A stretch of DNA of 64,000 nucleotides from JBGTBD01 sp041749475 (GCA_041749475.1 JBGTBD010000019.1:1-64000); one strand, 5' to 3'; counted from the first letter of the stretch, positions 33,563-42,206 are shown. Program-made: numbers and translations. The notes: generated from the letters alone by a model not told the origin.

Positions 33563-35200
33563 ATGGAGCGTCTAGGGGAATTCTTCAGCGATAATTTCAT
33601 GATGCCGCACGGCTTCTGTTTCCTGTGGAAACCGGAAATTGTCTGGCTGCACGTGATTGCCGACGCATTGATTGCGCTCGCTTATTTCAGTATCCCGCTC
33701 GCCCTGTGGTATTTCGCGCGTAAGCGCCCCGATATGCCCTTCCATAAGCTGATGCTGATGTTCGCTGCATTCATCTGTCTTTGTGGGCTGACCCATATCG
33801 TCAATATCCTCGTCCTGTGGAAGCCCTATTACGGTATCGAAGGCCTTATTAAGCTGATGACGGGTATCGTCTCCGCGATGACAGCCTATGCCGTATGGCA
33901 GTTGATGCCGAAAGCACTGACGCTGCCCAGCCCGGAGCAGTTGGAGAAGATGAACGCCGACCTTGCCGCCACCAATCGCGAGATCGAACAGAAGGTGAAA
34001 GAACGCACCGAAGCGTTGGAAAAGGCCAACGCCGAGTTACATGAAGCCCGCCGGAAGGCCGAACGCGCCAACGCCGCCAAAAGCGATTTCCTCGCTAATA
34101 TCAGCCATGAAATCCGCACGCCGATGAACGCCGTGGTCGTCCTCTCGCAAAAACTGGCCGAATCCCAGCTTGAGAACTCGCTTCAGCGCGAATGTGCCGA
34201 GACGCTGGCGCAAAGCGCCAACTCCTTGATGAGCCTACTGAACGACGTGCTCGATTTCTCCAAGATCGAGGCAAACGTCGTAGAACTCGAATCCGTTCCC
34301 TTCAGGCTGGACGAACTGGTGCAGGAATCCATCCGCATCTTCTCCGTCAAAGCGGAAGAGAAGGGGCTGAAACTCTATGGCGAGGTGGAGCCGCATCCTT
34401 TCCCCCGCCTTATGGGTGACCCGGGGCGCATCCGCCAGATTCTGTTGAACCTCATCAATAACAGCCTCAAATTTACTGAAACGGGAGAAGTGGCCCTTAA
34501 GGTGAATGCCGCCTCCGCCGGGCCGGACACGTGGGATGTCTCCATCGTCGTGCGGGATACGGGCGTGGGCATCCCCTCGGATAAGATCAGCAACCTCTTC
34601 CAGAAATTCACGCAGGCTGACAGCACTATCAGCCGAAAATACGGCGGCACGGGATTGGGGCTGGCCATCTCGCATGAGTTGGTAGAGCGGATGAACGGTC
34701 ACATCACCGTCACCAGCGAACCGGGCAAAGGCAGTGTCTTTACCATTGCGCTGACCCTCAAAGAGGCCACTCCCTTCACCACTGAACCGCTGAAGGTGAT
34801 GCCGGTGCAGCGCGTCTCCAGCCATACTCAGCCGTTGATGTTAGTCGAGGATACGCCGGCCAACATTCTCGTCGCTAGCGTCCTGCTCGATACGCGCGGC
34901 TATAGCTATAAAGTGGCAAAAAGCGGTAAGGAAGCGCTGGCGCTCTATCAACCAGGCGCATTCAGCCTTATTTTGATGGATCTGCGCCTGCCGGATATGA
35001 CGGGGTACGAGATTACCGAATCTATCCGTGCCCTTGAGAAAGAGAATGGAAGCAAGCACGTCCCCATCATCGCGCTTACCGCCTATGCCACCAGCGAAGA
35101 ACGCCAGAAGTGCGAGACAGCAGGCATGGATGATTTCCTGACCAAGCCGGTGGATCAGAACACGCTATTTGAACTGCTTGAAAAATATATCGAAGCGTAA
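33563..35200 (+). CDS. Hybrid histidine kinase with ethylene-receptor-like membrane sensor
   Basis: 545 residues: a three-helix membrane sensor (about 27-115), a coiled coil (125-170), HisKA with the H-box SDFLANISHEIRTPMN (His182), HATPase with RDTGVGIP and GGTGLGLAIS, and a C-terminal receiver with phospho-acceptor Asp473 (LMDLRLPDMTG) and Lys528. The sensor carries ALAYFSIPLALWYFARKR and ICLCGLTHIVN, the pattern of the plant and cyanobacterial ethylene-binding domain. Residues corresponding to ETR1 Asp25, Tyr32, Ile35, Pro36, Ile62, Cys65 and His69 are Asp34, Tyr41, Ile44, Pro45, Ile71, Cys74 and His78, with identical spacing. Copper-dependent ethylene binding is inference. No GAF domain and no adjacent output regulator are seen. 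Confidence 0.9.
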   Translation: MERLGEFFSDNFMMPHGFCFLWKPEIVWLHVIADALIALAYFSIPLALWYFARKRPDMPFHKLMLMFAAFICLCGLTHIVNILVLWKPYYGIEGLIKLMTGIVSAMTAYAVWQLMPKALTLPSPEQLEKMNADLAATNREIEQKVKERTEALEKANAELHEARRKAERANAAKSDFLANISHEIRTPMNAVVVLSQKLAESQLENSLQRECAETLAQSANSLMSLLNDVLDFSKIEANVVELESVPFRLDELVQESIRIFSVKAEEKGLKLYGEVEPHPFPRLMGDPGRIRQILLNLINNSLKFTETGEVALKVNAASAGPDTWDVSIVVRDTGVGIPSDKISNLFQKFTQADSTISRKYGGTGLGLAISHELVERMNGHITVTSEPGKGSVFTIALTLKEATPFTTEPLKVMPVQRVSSHTQPLMLVEDTPANILVASVLLDTRGYSYKVAKSGKEALALYQPGAFSLILMDLRLPDMTGYEITESIRALEKENGSKHVPIIALTAYATSEERQKCETAGMDDFLTKPVDQNTLFELLEKYIEA

Positions 35201-35216
35201 ATTATCTGCGCTGTGC

Positions 35217-35300
35217 GTTATTGCGAACAACGCGAAGCAATCCAGATAGTGCATTCGGTATGCTAGAGTGCCGCGTCGACTTGCGCCTCCTCGCAATGAC
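35217..35300. repeat. Dispersed inverted-repeat element (ATTGCGA type)
   Basis: Terminal arms GTTATTGCGA (35217-35226) and TCGCAATGAC (35291-35300) are inverted with one mismatch, enclosing GAAGCAATCCAGA and TTGCGCCTCC. Elements of this look, with ATTGCGA...GCAATCCAG...CTCGCAATGAC, occur in many copies in several alphaproteobacterial genomes. It fills the gap between the kinase gene and the iron-uptake pair. Copy number must be checked in the full genome. Confidence 0.65.
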
Positions 35301-35387
35301 GAGGTAAGTACTATCAAGAAGCTAAAAACCCATGCATTCCCTCAAAAAACAGTTGCCAAAATCAAACCCGCGCGGTATCACTGCAAT

Positions 35388-35402
35388 TGAGAATGATTAT
35401 CA
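35388..35402 (+). promoter_or_regulatory. Fur-box-like operator upstream of iron-uptake pair
   Basis: TGAGAATGATTATCA matches the 7-1-7 Fur consensus TGATAATNATTATCA at all but one defined position. It lies 19 nt upstream of the cupredoxin start codon, overlapping the expected promoter or leader. The following genes encode a cupredoxin and an FTR1 iron permease, exactly what an iron-responsive repressor (Fur or an alphaproteobacterial relative) would control. Confidence 0.75.
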
Positions 35403-35421
35403 ACTCCAAAAGGAATCCCTC

Positions 35422-35757
35422 ATGACCCGTTTTTCCCGTATTGTTTTTTCTTCCAGTACTGCTTTGCTACTCTCCGCCGGAGTCGCCCTAGCGGATGATG
35501 CTTACACCATCGTCATCAAGGAGCATACGTTCTCCCCCGAAACGCTGGAGATTCCTGCAGGCAAAAAAGTGAAGCTGACGGTCGATAACCAAGACGCGAC
35601 ACCGGAAGAATTTGAAAGCCATGATTTCAACCGCGAGAAAATCATCCGCGGCAACAGCAAAGCCGTCATTTCCGTCGGCCCGTTGGAGCCGGGTGAATAT
35701 GTCTTCTTCGGTGAGTTCAATCCGAAGACCGCCCAAGGCAAGCTCATCGTAAAATAA
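35422..35757 (+). CDS. Periplasmic cupredoxin-domain protein, partner of FTR1 permease
   Basis: A 111-residue exported protein: signal peptide cleaved after about residue 25 (VALADDA), then a single cupredoxin-like domain (YTIVIKEHTFSPETLEIPAGKKVKLTVDNQD...EFESHDFNREKI...GEYVFFGEFNP). This resembles the N-terminal cupredoxin domain of EfeO. It presumably binds copper or iron and delivers or oxidises Fe(II) for the permease 9 nt downstream. The ATG at 35422 has AGGA upstream; a start 30 codons earlier would place the Fur box inside the gene. Not all classic type-1 copper ligands are evident. Confidence 0.85.
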   Translation: MTRFSRIVFSSSTALLLSAGVALADDAYTIVIKEHTFSPETLEIPAGKKVKLTVDNQDATPEEFESHDFNREKIIRGNSKAVISVGPLEPGEYVFFGEFNPKTAQGKLIVK

Positions 35758-35766
35758 GGGACTGTT

Positions 35767-36597
35767 ATGTACTCTATCGGCATCATCATTTTCCGTGAAG
35801 TATTCGAGATTGTGCTCATCCTCGGCATCGTCCTCGCTGCGACCCACAACATCCCCGGACGTACGCGCTGGATCGTGCTGGGTCTGGTGGCGGGACTTAT
35901 CGGTTCGGCGATGATTGCCGTGTTCATCGACAGTATCTCCGAGTTCGCCGAAGGCATGGGGCAGGAGATATTCAACGCCTGCATCCTCTTCACCGCCGCC
36001 CTCTTCATCGGCTGGACGGTGCTGTGGATGAAGCGCCACGCCCGCGAAATGAAGCAGCATTTTAACGCCCTCGGTAACGCGGTGGCGGATGGCAGTATCC
36101 CGTTCTATTCCCTTTCCGCCGTTATCGCACTTGCGATGCTGCGTGAGGGCTCGGAGATCGTCCTCTTCACTTACGGCATGCTGGCAAGCGGTGAATCGGT
36201 GACCAACCTGATGATCGGCGCGGCAGGAGGAACGGTCGCCGGACTGGTCGTCGGCGTGTTGATGTATGCTGGGCTTATCCGTATCCCCATGAAATATTTC
36301 TTCCGCATTACGGGCGGGTTGTTGCTTCTGCTGGTCGCGGGGATGATGTCGCAAGGCGTCGGCTTCCTTATCTCTGCGGGGTATTTCGAATCGCTCTCCC
36401 ACACCGCGTGGGACAGTTCGGCCCTCCTGAGCGATAACGGCATGCTCGGCCAGAGCCTGCAAACCTTGCTGGGCTACACGGCGCGCCCTGCGGTGATTCA
36501 GGTCATCGTCTATGCGATGACGCTGGGTCTCCTCCTACTATTGATGCGCCAGACCGGGAAACCGGCGATGGTGCGGCAGACGCAAGTCCCCGCGTAA
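35767..36597 (+). CDS. FTR1-family iron permease (EfeU-like)
   Basis: A 276-residue polytopic inner-membrane protein with the two Fe-binding REXXE motifs of the oxidase-dependent FTR1/EfeU family: REVFE at residues 10-14 and REGSE at 126-130, in transmembrane segments 1 and 4. It imports iron across the inner membrane. It follows the cupredoxin gene by 9 nt under a shared Fur box. EfeO's M75 peptidase domain and EfeB are not nearby, so this is a minimal two-gene system. Confidence 0.93.
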   Translation: MYSIGIIIFREVFEIVLILGIVLAATHNIPGRTRWIVLGLVAGLIGSAMIAVFIDSISEFAEGMGQEIFNACILFTAALFIGWTVLWMKRHAREMKQHFNALGNAVADGSIPFYSLSAVIALAMLREGSEIVLFTYGMLASGESVTNLMIGAAGGTVAGLVVGVLMYAGLIRIPMKYFFRITGGLLLLLVAGMMSQGVGFLISAGYFESLSHTAWDSSALLSDNGMLGQSLQTLLGYTARPAVIQVIVYAMTLGLLLLLMRQTGKPAMVRQTQVPA

Positions 36598-36656
36598 GGG
36601 TTGCACATCGGGCAGGCATCCGGTAAGGTGCAGCCCTTGAATGAAGGAGCCGCATC

Positions 36657-37829
36657 ATTTCGCTGAACCCTATTCGTGAATTCTTCCGTCTCGAAGCTGC
36701 AGGGGGCATCCTGCTCGGCCTTGCGGCTATCGTCGCGCTGATATTGCAGAACTCGCCCTTGCAGGACCTATACGGGGCTTTTCTCCATCTCCCGGTCAGC
36801 CTGCATTTCGGCAGTTTTGCGCTCGATAAATCGTTGCTGCACTGGATCAATGACGGGCTGATGGCGATCTTCTTCCTGCTCGTCGGGCTGGAGATTAAAC
36901 GCGAAGTCGTCCAAGGCCAGCTCTCCAGCCGCCAGCAGATCGCGCTTCCTGCCATCGCTGCATTGGGTGGTATGATCGTCCCCGGCATCATCTATGTACT
37001 CATCAACCAATCCAATCCGGTGGCCCTGCACGGCTGGGCGATCCCCACCGCGACGGATATCGCCTTCGCGCTCGGGGTCATCACCTTGCTTGGCTCACGC
37101 GTCCCTGAATCATTGAAGATCACCCTTGTCGCCATTGCCATCATCGACGATCTCGGTGCGATCGTCATCATCGCGCTCTTCTATACCGAACACCTCTCGG
37201 TTCTCTCACTGGCATTCGGAAGTGTAGCGATGGTGGGCCTGTTCCTGCTCAACCGCAGCGGCGTCACCAAGCTCTCGCCGTATATGGTATTGGGCGTCAT
37301 CCTCTGGATGTGCGTACTGAAATCCGGCGTGCATGCCACGCTGGCCGGGGTCGTCATCGCCTTCGCCATTCCGTTGAAAAAGGTTGATGCATCCGGTAAA
37401 TCACCGCTGCAGAAGCTCGAACACAGCCTGCACCCTTGGGTGGCCTATGCCGTACTGCCACTGTTCGCTTTCGCCAATGCCGGGGTTTCGCTCTCGGGCC
37501 TTACGTTCGATACGTTGCTGGAGCCGGTAACGCTCGGCATCGCGGCAGGCCTGTTCTTCGGCAAGCAGATCGGCATCATGGGCGCAACCGCGCTGGGTAA
37601 GGTGACGGGGCTTTGCACCCTTCCACCCAACGTAAACTGGAAGCAATATTACGGCATGACCCTGCTGACCGGAATCGGCTTCACCATGAGCCTCTTCATC
37701 GGCACGCTCGCCTTCAAGGATCCCGACATGCAAACCTCCGTCCGCCTCGGCGTATTACTAGGCACGATCCTCTCCGGCCTGGGCGGATACTGTTACTTAC
37801 GCGCCATCAGCAAAAAGCCGAGCGCGTGA
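36657..37829 (+). CDS. nhaA: Na+/H+ antiporter NhaA, apparent ATT start codon
   Basis: Twelve-helix sodium/proton antiporter. IPTATDIAFALGVI and AIIDDLGAIVIIALFYT hold the ion-binding aspartates; HATLAGVVIAF and GKQIGI are also typical. No ATG, GTG or in-frame TTG precedes the TTG at 36744, yet the upstream frame encodes the conserved first-helix start SLNPIREFFRLEAAGGILLGLAAI. The frame is closed by a TGA at 36639 and AAGGAG lies 7 nt before an ATT at 36657, so initiation at ATT gives 390 residues, the normal NhaA length. A start at 36744 would delete helix 1. ATC at 36654 is a less well-spaced alternative. Confidence 0.9.
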   Translation: MSLNPIREFFRLEAAGGILLGLAAIVALILQNSPLQDLYGAFLHLPVSLHFGSFALDKSLLHWINDGLMAIFFLLVGLEIKREVVQGQLSSRQQIALPAIAALGGMIVPGIIYVLINQSNPVALHGWAIPTATDIAFALGVITLLGSRVPESLKITLVAIAIIDDLGAIVIIALFYTEHLSVLSLAFGSVAMVGLFLLNRSGVTKLSPYMVLGVILWMCVLKSGVHATLAGVVIAFAIPLKKVDASGKSPLQKLEHSLHPWVAYAVLPLFAFANAGVSLSGLTFDTLLEPVTLGIAAGLFFGKQIGIMGATALGKVTGLCTLPPNVNWKQYYGMTLLTGIGFTMSLFIGTLAFKDPDMQTSVRLGVLLGTILSGLGGYCYLRAISKKPSA

Positions 37830-37857
37830 TATTATCATTATGATGTGAGAGAAAGAA

Positions 37858-37934
37858 TGGCGGACCCAGAGCGATTCGAACGCCCGACCTTTTGATTCGT
37901 AGTCAAATGCTCTATCCAGCTGAGCTATGGGTCC
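37858..37934 (-). tRNA. tRNA-Arg (anticodon ACG), with encoded CCA
   Basis: The minus strand folds as a full cloverleaf: acceptor GGACCCA/TGGGTCC, D-arm AGCTCAGCTGGATAGAGC, anticodon stem-loop TTTGA-CTACGAA-TCAAA with ACG at 34-36, T-arm GTTCGAATC, discriminator G and encoded CCA (37858-37860). 77 nt. The A34 should be edited to inosine by TadA. Confidence 0.97.
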
Positions 37935-38060
37935 GTCTGCCAATTGCGGCAAGGGGCACAGCATTAGCCAACATTCAGTGGAAAGACAAGCCCTTTTCTT
38001 GGAGAAAGATAATGGACACCCCTCCGGTTGAATCATGCTGCAATAGGAAATAGAGCATAT

Positions 38061-38798
38061 TTATGAGTGGTTTGGAGTCTCATCCGGCTCAGGCGGCGGC
38101 GGGGCTAGGTCTTCTGGCATGGTCAGTTCCCGCCATTCCCAGCCCCAATACCCCGCGTTCACCAGCCGGGTGTTCGAGGCATAATCATGCCATGCCTGCT
38201 TACGGCGGTCGATCAACACCCAAAGGAACCCGAGCGCCAGCAGCATCATGGGGGGCAAACTACCGATGGGCGTCGTGGCGGGGACGAGCTTCATCCACAC
38301 GTAAGAAAGCGGCGCGGCGAGGAACCAGCCGAGATAGCGGGTGATGCATTGCTTCACGGAAGGCCGCCCCCATGTCGCCGCATCGACGATGCGGATGCGG
38401 GTGAGGAACATGCCTGGCGTATTGCCGAACCGTATCCACAGGAACGTCAGCGGGATACCTGCCACCCCGAGGGTCAGCAAGTTATTCAGCGTCCAGTCCA
38501 GAAAGAAATCCTGCGAAACGATGAGCTGTAATTTTTGCTCATGCTGCATCCCCAGCCCCATCATATAGAAGAAGTTGGCCTTGGCGTTGCCGAACAACAC
38601 CCCCGCCACCATGTAAAGCGGATAATAGAGCGGAATGAGCATCAAGAGGTAATCCACCATGAAGGCGAGGCAACGCTGGTTGAAGCTGGCATAGACTGCT
38701 CGGCGGCGCGGTCTTTTTTTGGGAATGAAGCGCTTGGGGTCGGCGTAAGTTCCGTATTTGCGGTAGGCCGCTTCGAATTTTTCCTTGAACTCGCTCAT
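38061..38798 (-). CDS. RDD-family membrane protein
   Basis: A 245-residue membrane protein. The RDD signature is visible as an Arg and Asp in the first helix (FNQRCLAFMVDYLLML) and Asp in RIVDA; three to four hydrophobic helices follow and the C-terminus is Pro/Glu-rich. Some RDD proteins transport solutes or ions, but function here is unknown. It overlaps the bioD stop by 4 nt, so it is translated with the biotin arm bioF-bioH-bioC-bioD. Confidence 0.85.
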   Translation of the reverse strand: MSEFKEKFEAAYRKYGTYADPKRFIPKKRPRRRAVYASFNQRCLAFMVDYLLMLIPLYYPLYMVAGVLFGNAKANFFYMMGLGMQHEQKLQLIVSQDFFLDWTLNNLLTLGVAGIPLTFLWIRFGNTPGMFLTRIRIVDAATWGRPSVKQCITRYLGWFLAAPLSYVWMKLVPATTPIGSLPPMMLLALGFLWVLIDRRKQAWHDYASNTRLVNAGYWGWEWRELTMPEDLAPPPPEPDETPNHS

Positions 38799-39514
38799 AG
38801 CACCCCTGCTTCATTGGCCCAGGTGCGAAAACCGGGCATTGCCCCCAGCATCGCATCCAGCCGGACGTTCCTATCATGAAGCGTGCATGGTCCAAGGTCA
38901 AGCGGCGGCACTATTATCAGCGGGGCAGTGGTGAAAGCGGCAAGCGTGCCCAGATGCTCCTTCTCGGAAATCGGCATTCCGTCCCGCGCCGAAACTACGA
39001 TGCCGCTGAGCCTCAACCCGCGCTGGCGCATCGCCTCCATTGCGGTGAGCGTATAGCTGAGCGAACCGAGGAACCCTCCCGTGACAAGAATCACCGGAAG
39101 CCCCAGTGCCTCCATCCAGTCGAGCGTCGTCCATGTCGGCGTCAGCGGAACCATCGTCCCCCCCACGCCTTCGATGAAAGTGCAGGAATGTTGTTTCATT
39201 TCGTCTTTACAGAAATCCATCAGCGCAGCGGGGTCAATGGGCTGGCTTTCACGTGCGGCGGCGATGTGGGGCGATACAGGGTCATCGAACAGGAATGGCG
39301 TGATGCTTCGCATCGCCATATCAGAAGTCTCTCGCTCCAGCGCATCCAGTAAAAGAAGACTGTCAGGAATAGTCTCCGTTACCGACAATCCCGTTATCAC
39401 CGGCTTCAGCGCATGGACGGGAAGCCGCTCCTGAAGGCGCAAGCGGATGAGCAGGGAGGTCACCAGCGTTTTGCCGGTATCCGTTCCGGTCGCAGTGATG
39501 AAGTAACCGATCAT
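38795..39514 (-). CDS. bioD: Dethiobiotin synthetase
   Basis: ATP-dependent ureido-ring formation from DAPA. P-loop TATGTDTGKT lies at the N-terminus (residues 7-16), and EGVGGTMVPL is the conserved second block. 239 residues. It overlaps bioC upstream and the RDD gene downstream by 4 nt each. Confidence 0.95.
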   Translation of the reverse strand: MIGYFITATGTDTGKTLVTSLLIRLRLQERLPVHALKPVITGLSVTETIPDSLLLLDALERETSDMAMRSITPFLFDDPVSPHIAAARESQPIDPAALMDFCKDEMKQHSCTFIEGVGGTMVPLTPTWTTLDWMEALGLPVILVTGGFLGSLSYTLTAMEAMRQRGLRLSGIVVSARDGMPISEKEHLGTLAAFTTAPLIIVPPLDLGPCTLHDRNVRLDAMLGAMPGFRTWANEAGVL

Positions 39515-40281
39515 ACCCTATACAGTTGCAGCGATAGCGTGGCGAAATCAAGCGGGAAAACGGCGTCCTCCCGTGGGTAGGACGCTTCAATGCGCTGAAG
39601 CGCGGTGCGGGTCAGTGGTGCAACGGGGATTTTATTTCCCGCCCCCAGCCCCTTGAAATATTTAAGCAGGGAAATAATGTCAGGGAAGACGATACGATCC
39701 ATCGACGTGCGCTGTGTCTCTATCCTGAATCCTGCTTGCTGAGCTGCACCGACGATGGTCTCTTCCGTGGGAAAGCTCAACAGTCTGGATGCTTCTTGCG
39801 CCGCCGTCAGCGCCGCCGTCAATTGCGGCAGGGAGCCGGTGACGAATACATTGAGGATGACAGTGCCATGTGGTTGCAGCACACGACGAAATTCGTCAAA
39901 TGCCGCTTCGGGAGAAGAGACCCATTGCATCGTGGAAGAGCAGACGATACCGGCGAATGTACCTGACCGCAAAGGAAGCTCCACCATATCCGCACAGACC
40001 GTTGCGCCGTGCTGCGCTGCTAATCGGCACATGCCTTCGGCAACGTCAATTTGCACGAGTGACACTGTACGTGATGCATCCTTCAGCCAAGGTGCGAGCA
40101 ACCCCGTAGCACATCCCGCATCCAGAAGTTTCGCACCCGCAGGCAGGGACGATAGCCATGCCGGAACGGTGCGCGCCAGTATGGTTTGCTGCAACGTGGA
40201 ATGATGCGCATAGCGCGGCGCGGCACGCGAGAAATCATCCCGCAGACGGCGTTGTTGTGCAGGATGATATTTAGGCTGCAT
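39511..40281 (-). CDS. bioC: Malonyl-ACP O-methyltransferase BioC
   Basis: SAM-dependent methyltransferase that starts pimelate synthesis by methylating malonyl-ACP. Motif I is LLDAGCATGLLAPWL, with the conserved CSSTMQWV block after it; the N-terminal KYHPAQQRRLRDDFSRAAPRYAHHSTLQ is typical of BioC. The ATG at 40281 overlaps the bioH stop by 11 nt; longer starts lie inside bioH. 256 residues. Confidence 0.92.
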   Translation of the reverse strand: MQPKYHPAQQRRLRDDFSRAAPRYAHHSTLQQTILARTVPAWLSSLPAGAKLLDAGCATGLLAPWLKDASRTVSLVQIDVAEGMCRLAAQHGATVCADMVELPLRSGTFAGIVCSSTMQWVSSPEAAFDEFRRVLQPHGTVILNVFVTGSLPQLTAALTAAQEASRLLSFPTEETIVGAAQQAGFRIETQRTSMDRIVFPDIISLLKYFKGLGAGNKIPVAPLTRTALQRIEASYPREDAVFPLDFATLSLQLYRV

Positions 40282-40987
40282 GGGCGACTCCATGCTGCGC
40301 AGCATGACGCGCGATAGCGTCACGTATGATCATAGCATCATGCAGGTGCGGCGCATGTCCGCTCTCTTCCAGTAACTGCAACGTCGCGCCGGGAATGCAC
40401 TCTGCCAACGCCTCGCCTTGCGCACGTGCAATCACTTTATCCTGCCCACCTTGTACGATGAGCGTTGGCGGGAATCCGTCGAACGTGAAGTCCGTTGCCT
40501 GTTGTGCGCCGAGCACATCCAGCCAAAACGCCCATGTATCTTTCTCCGCGCTCTCTTCCCAGTATTCCAGTTGCTCTAACACTTCGGAGAATTTTGTATC
40601 CCCTTTGGCGATGAGCGCAGAGAACCGTTTGGACGTGCGCACCGGATCACTGGCGTAGCTTTTCACGAAGAGATCGAACGTCACCGGATCCATCCCATGT
40701 GTGAATTCCGGCGTGGAGACATATTGCAAGGGCGATGCAATGAGCACCAATTGCTGCACGGTGATTTTTTTCTGCTCAATCGCCCGCATCAACAACCACC
40801 CGCCGAGCGACCAGCCGATAGCCGTGGTGATATGGGGATGGTGGCGCGCCAGTAACTGCACCGGGCACTGTGGCGCGCGGCATGTGCGATAATCGAGAAA
40901 TGCCGCATCGGGTGCTAGGGGACGCAGCGCGTCAGGCGGTTGCGCCCACCCGCTGACGGCGAGGAGTGGAGTAGTCGTGTGATGCAT
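40271..40987 (-). CDS. bioH: BioH-like pimeloyl-ACP methyl ester esterase
   Basis: Alpha/beta hydrolase with nucleophile Ser60 in GWSLGG, acid in GGQDKVI and His in ESGHAPHL. Its position between bioF and bioC, overlapping bioC, supports the role of cleaving pimeloyl-ACP methyl ester to end the BioC cycle. The ATG at 40987 is chosen; an in-frame TTG lies two codons upstream. It is divergent enough that a BioG-like alternative cannot be ruled out, but length and triad fit BioH. Confidence 0.82.
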   Translation of the reverse strand: MHHTTTPLLAVSGWAQPPDALRPLAPDAAFLDYRTCRAPQCPVQLLARHHPHITTAIGWSLGGWLLMRAIEQKKITVQQLVLIASPLQYVSTPEFTHGMDPVTFDLFVKSYASDPVRTSKRFSALIAKGDTKFSEVLEQLEYWEESAEKDTWAFWLDVLGAQQATDFTFDGFPPTLIVQGGQDKVIARAQGEALAECIPGATLQLLEESGHAPHLHDAMIIRDAIARHAAQHGVAHAA

Positions 40988-40995
40988 ACTCAATA

Positions 40996-42150
40996 CTATG
41001 ATGCCCAGCCTTTTTCGCGTACCAACTCGGCAAGCGCAAGAATATCCTTGTCCTCATGTAAGGCAGAGAAGGCAAAACGCAAGCGCGAAGTGCCCTCAGG
41101 CACGGTGGGAGGGCGGATAGCGGCGACAAGGTATCCGCGCTGTTCCAGTACCAAAGACGCCCGCATAGTAGCTTCCGCCTCGCCGAGGATCAGCGGCACG
41201 ATGGGGGATTGTGGCTTCGGCAACCCCAGAGTATCGGTGAAGAGCGTCGCCTTGCGTAAAGGCAGCGCGCAGAGTTCCTTGTCGTTCATCATCACGTCAA
41301 GCGCTGCGATGCCGATAGCAATCACGACGGGCGGCAACGCCGTGGAATAAATCAACGTTCGCGCTGTATTTTGTAGATATTCGATAACGCTATGTGCCGC
41401 ACAGACATACCCGCCATACCCCCCTGCAGCCTTGGAGAGTGTCCCCATCTGCAGATCGATTTTCGTGGTATCGGAAAAGAGCGCGCGGCTACCCTGCCCA
41501 TCCGCTAACACGCCCAGCCCATGCGCATCATCCGTCATTACCCAGCCGTCATACTGCTTTGCGAGTTCGGATATTGTGTCGAGCGGCGCAATGTCGCCGT
41601 CCATACTGAACACCCCGTCGGTGACGATCAGGCAATGGCGGTGGCGGTTACGATGGCGGTGCAGCAACCGCTCCAGGTCTTTCATGTCATTATGCTTAAA
41701 CCGCATCCATTTGGCGCCTGAGAAACGGATGCCGTCAATGAGGCTGGCATGTACCAGCTCGTCCATCAGGATCAGGTCTTCACTCTGCATCAATGCGGGG
41801 ATGACGCCCATATTGGCGAGATACCCGCTACCGAACACCAGCGCCCCGTCCGTATGTTTCAGTGCGGCGAGTTTTTCTTCCAGATCGCGATATAATACGA
41901 AGTTACCGGTCACCAGACGCGATGCGCCGCTGCCCGTGCCATATTCCTCCAGCGCCTTCTGCGCCGCCGCGCGGATGGCTGGATGGTGGGTCAGTCCCAG
42001 ATAATTGTTACAACTGAACGAGATAAGGGATTTCCCGCCTTTGCTGAGGTGGATGCCATCTTCCCGCCGCACCGGCTTCAGCGTCCGCCGAAGGTGCATT
42101 TGCTCAATTTTATCAAGTGCTTGTTGTGCGATGACAGCTAATTCTGGCAT
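40996..42150 (-). CDS. bioF: 8-amino-7-oxononanoate synthase
   Basis: PLP enzyme condensing pimeloyl-thioester with alanine. The Schiff-base lysine is Lys240 in GTLSKAAGGYGG; DDAHGLGVLADGQG and SCNNYLGLTHHP are conserved. 384 residues. First gene of the leftward biotin arm; its start is 77 nt from the divergent bioB start, so both arms share one control region. Confidence 0.95.
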   Translation of the reverse strand: MPELAVIAQQALDKIEQMHLRRTLKPVRREDGIHLSKGGKSLISFSCNNYLGLTHHPAIRAAAQKALEEYGTGSGASRLVTGNFVLYRDLEEKLAALKHTDGALVFGSGYLANMGVIPALMQSEDLILMDELVHASLIDGIRFSGAKWMRFKHNDMKDLERLLHRHRNRHRHCLIVTDGVFSMDGDIAPLDTISELAKQYDGWVMTDDAHGLGVLADGQGSRALFSDTTKIDLQMGTLSKAAGGYGGYVCAAHSVIEYLQNTARTLIYSTALPPVVIAIGIAALDVMMNDKELCALPLRKATLFTDTLGLPKPQSPIVPLILGEAEATMRASLVLEQRGYLVAAIRPPTVPEGTSRLRFAFSALHEDKDILALAELVREKGWAS

Positions 42151-42200
42151 TACCCGCCCCTCTCATGATATAAGCCGGGAACCGACCATATTATCGACGT

Positions 42201-42206
42201 TATAAT
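42201..42206 (+). promoter_or_regulatory. Candidate -10 element of bioB promoter
   Basis: TATAAT is a perfect -10 hexamer 22 nt before the bioB start codon, in the 77-nt divergent bioF/bioB gap. I see no good -35 at 16-18 nt upstream, which may mean activator dependence or an overlapping site. No clear TTATCTATAA-type BioR box was found, only the partial TTATAATATA. Confidence 0.4.

Noticed and set aside
37797..38036. 79-codon minus-strand frame
   Set aside because: It runs straight through the complete tRNA-Arg gene and the nhaA 3' end.
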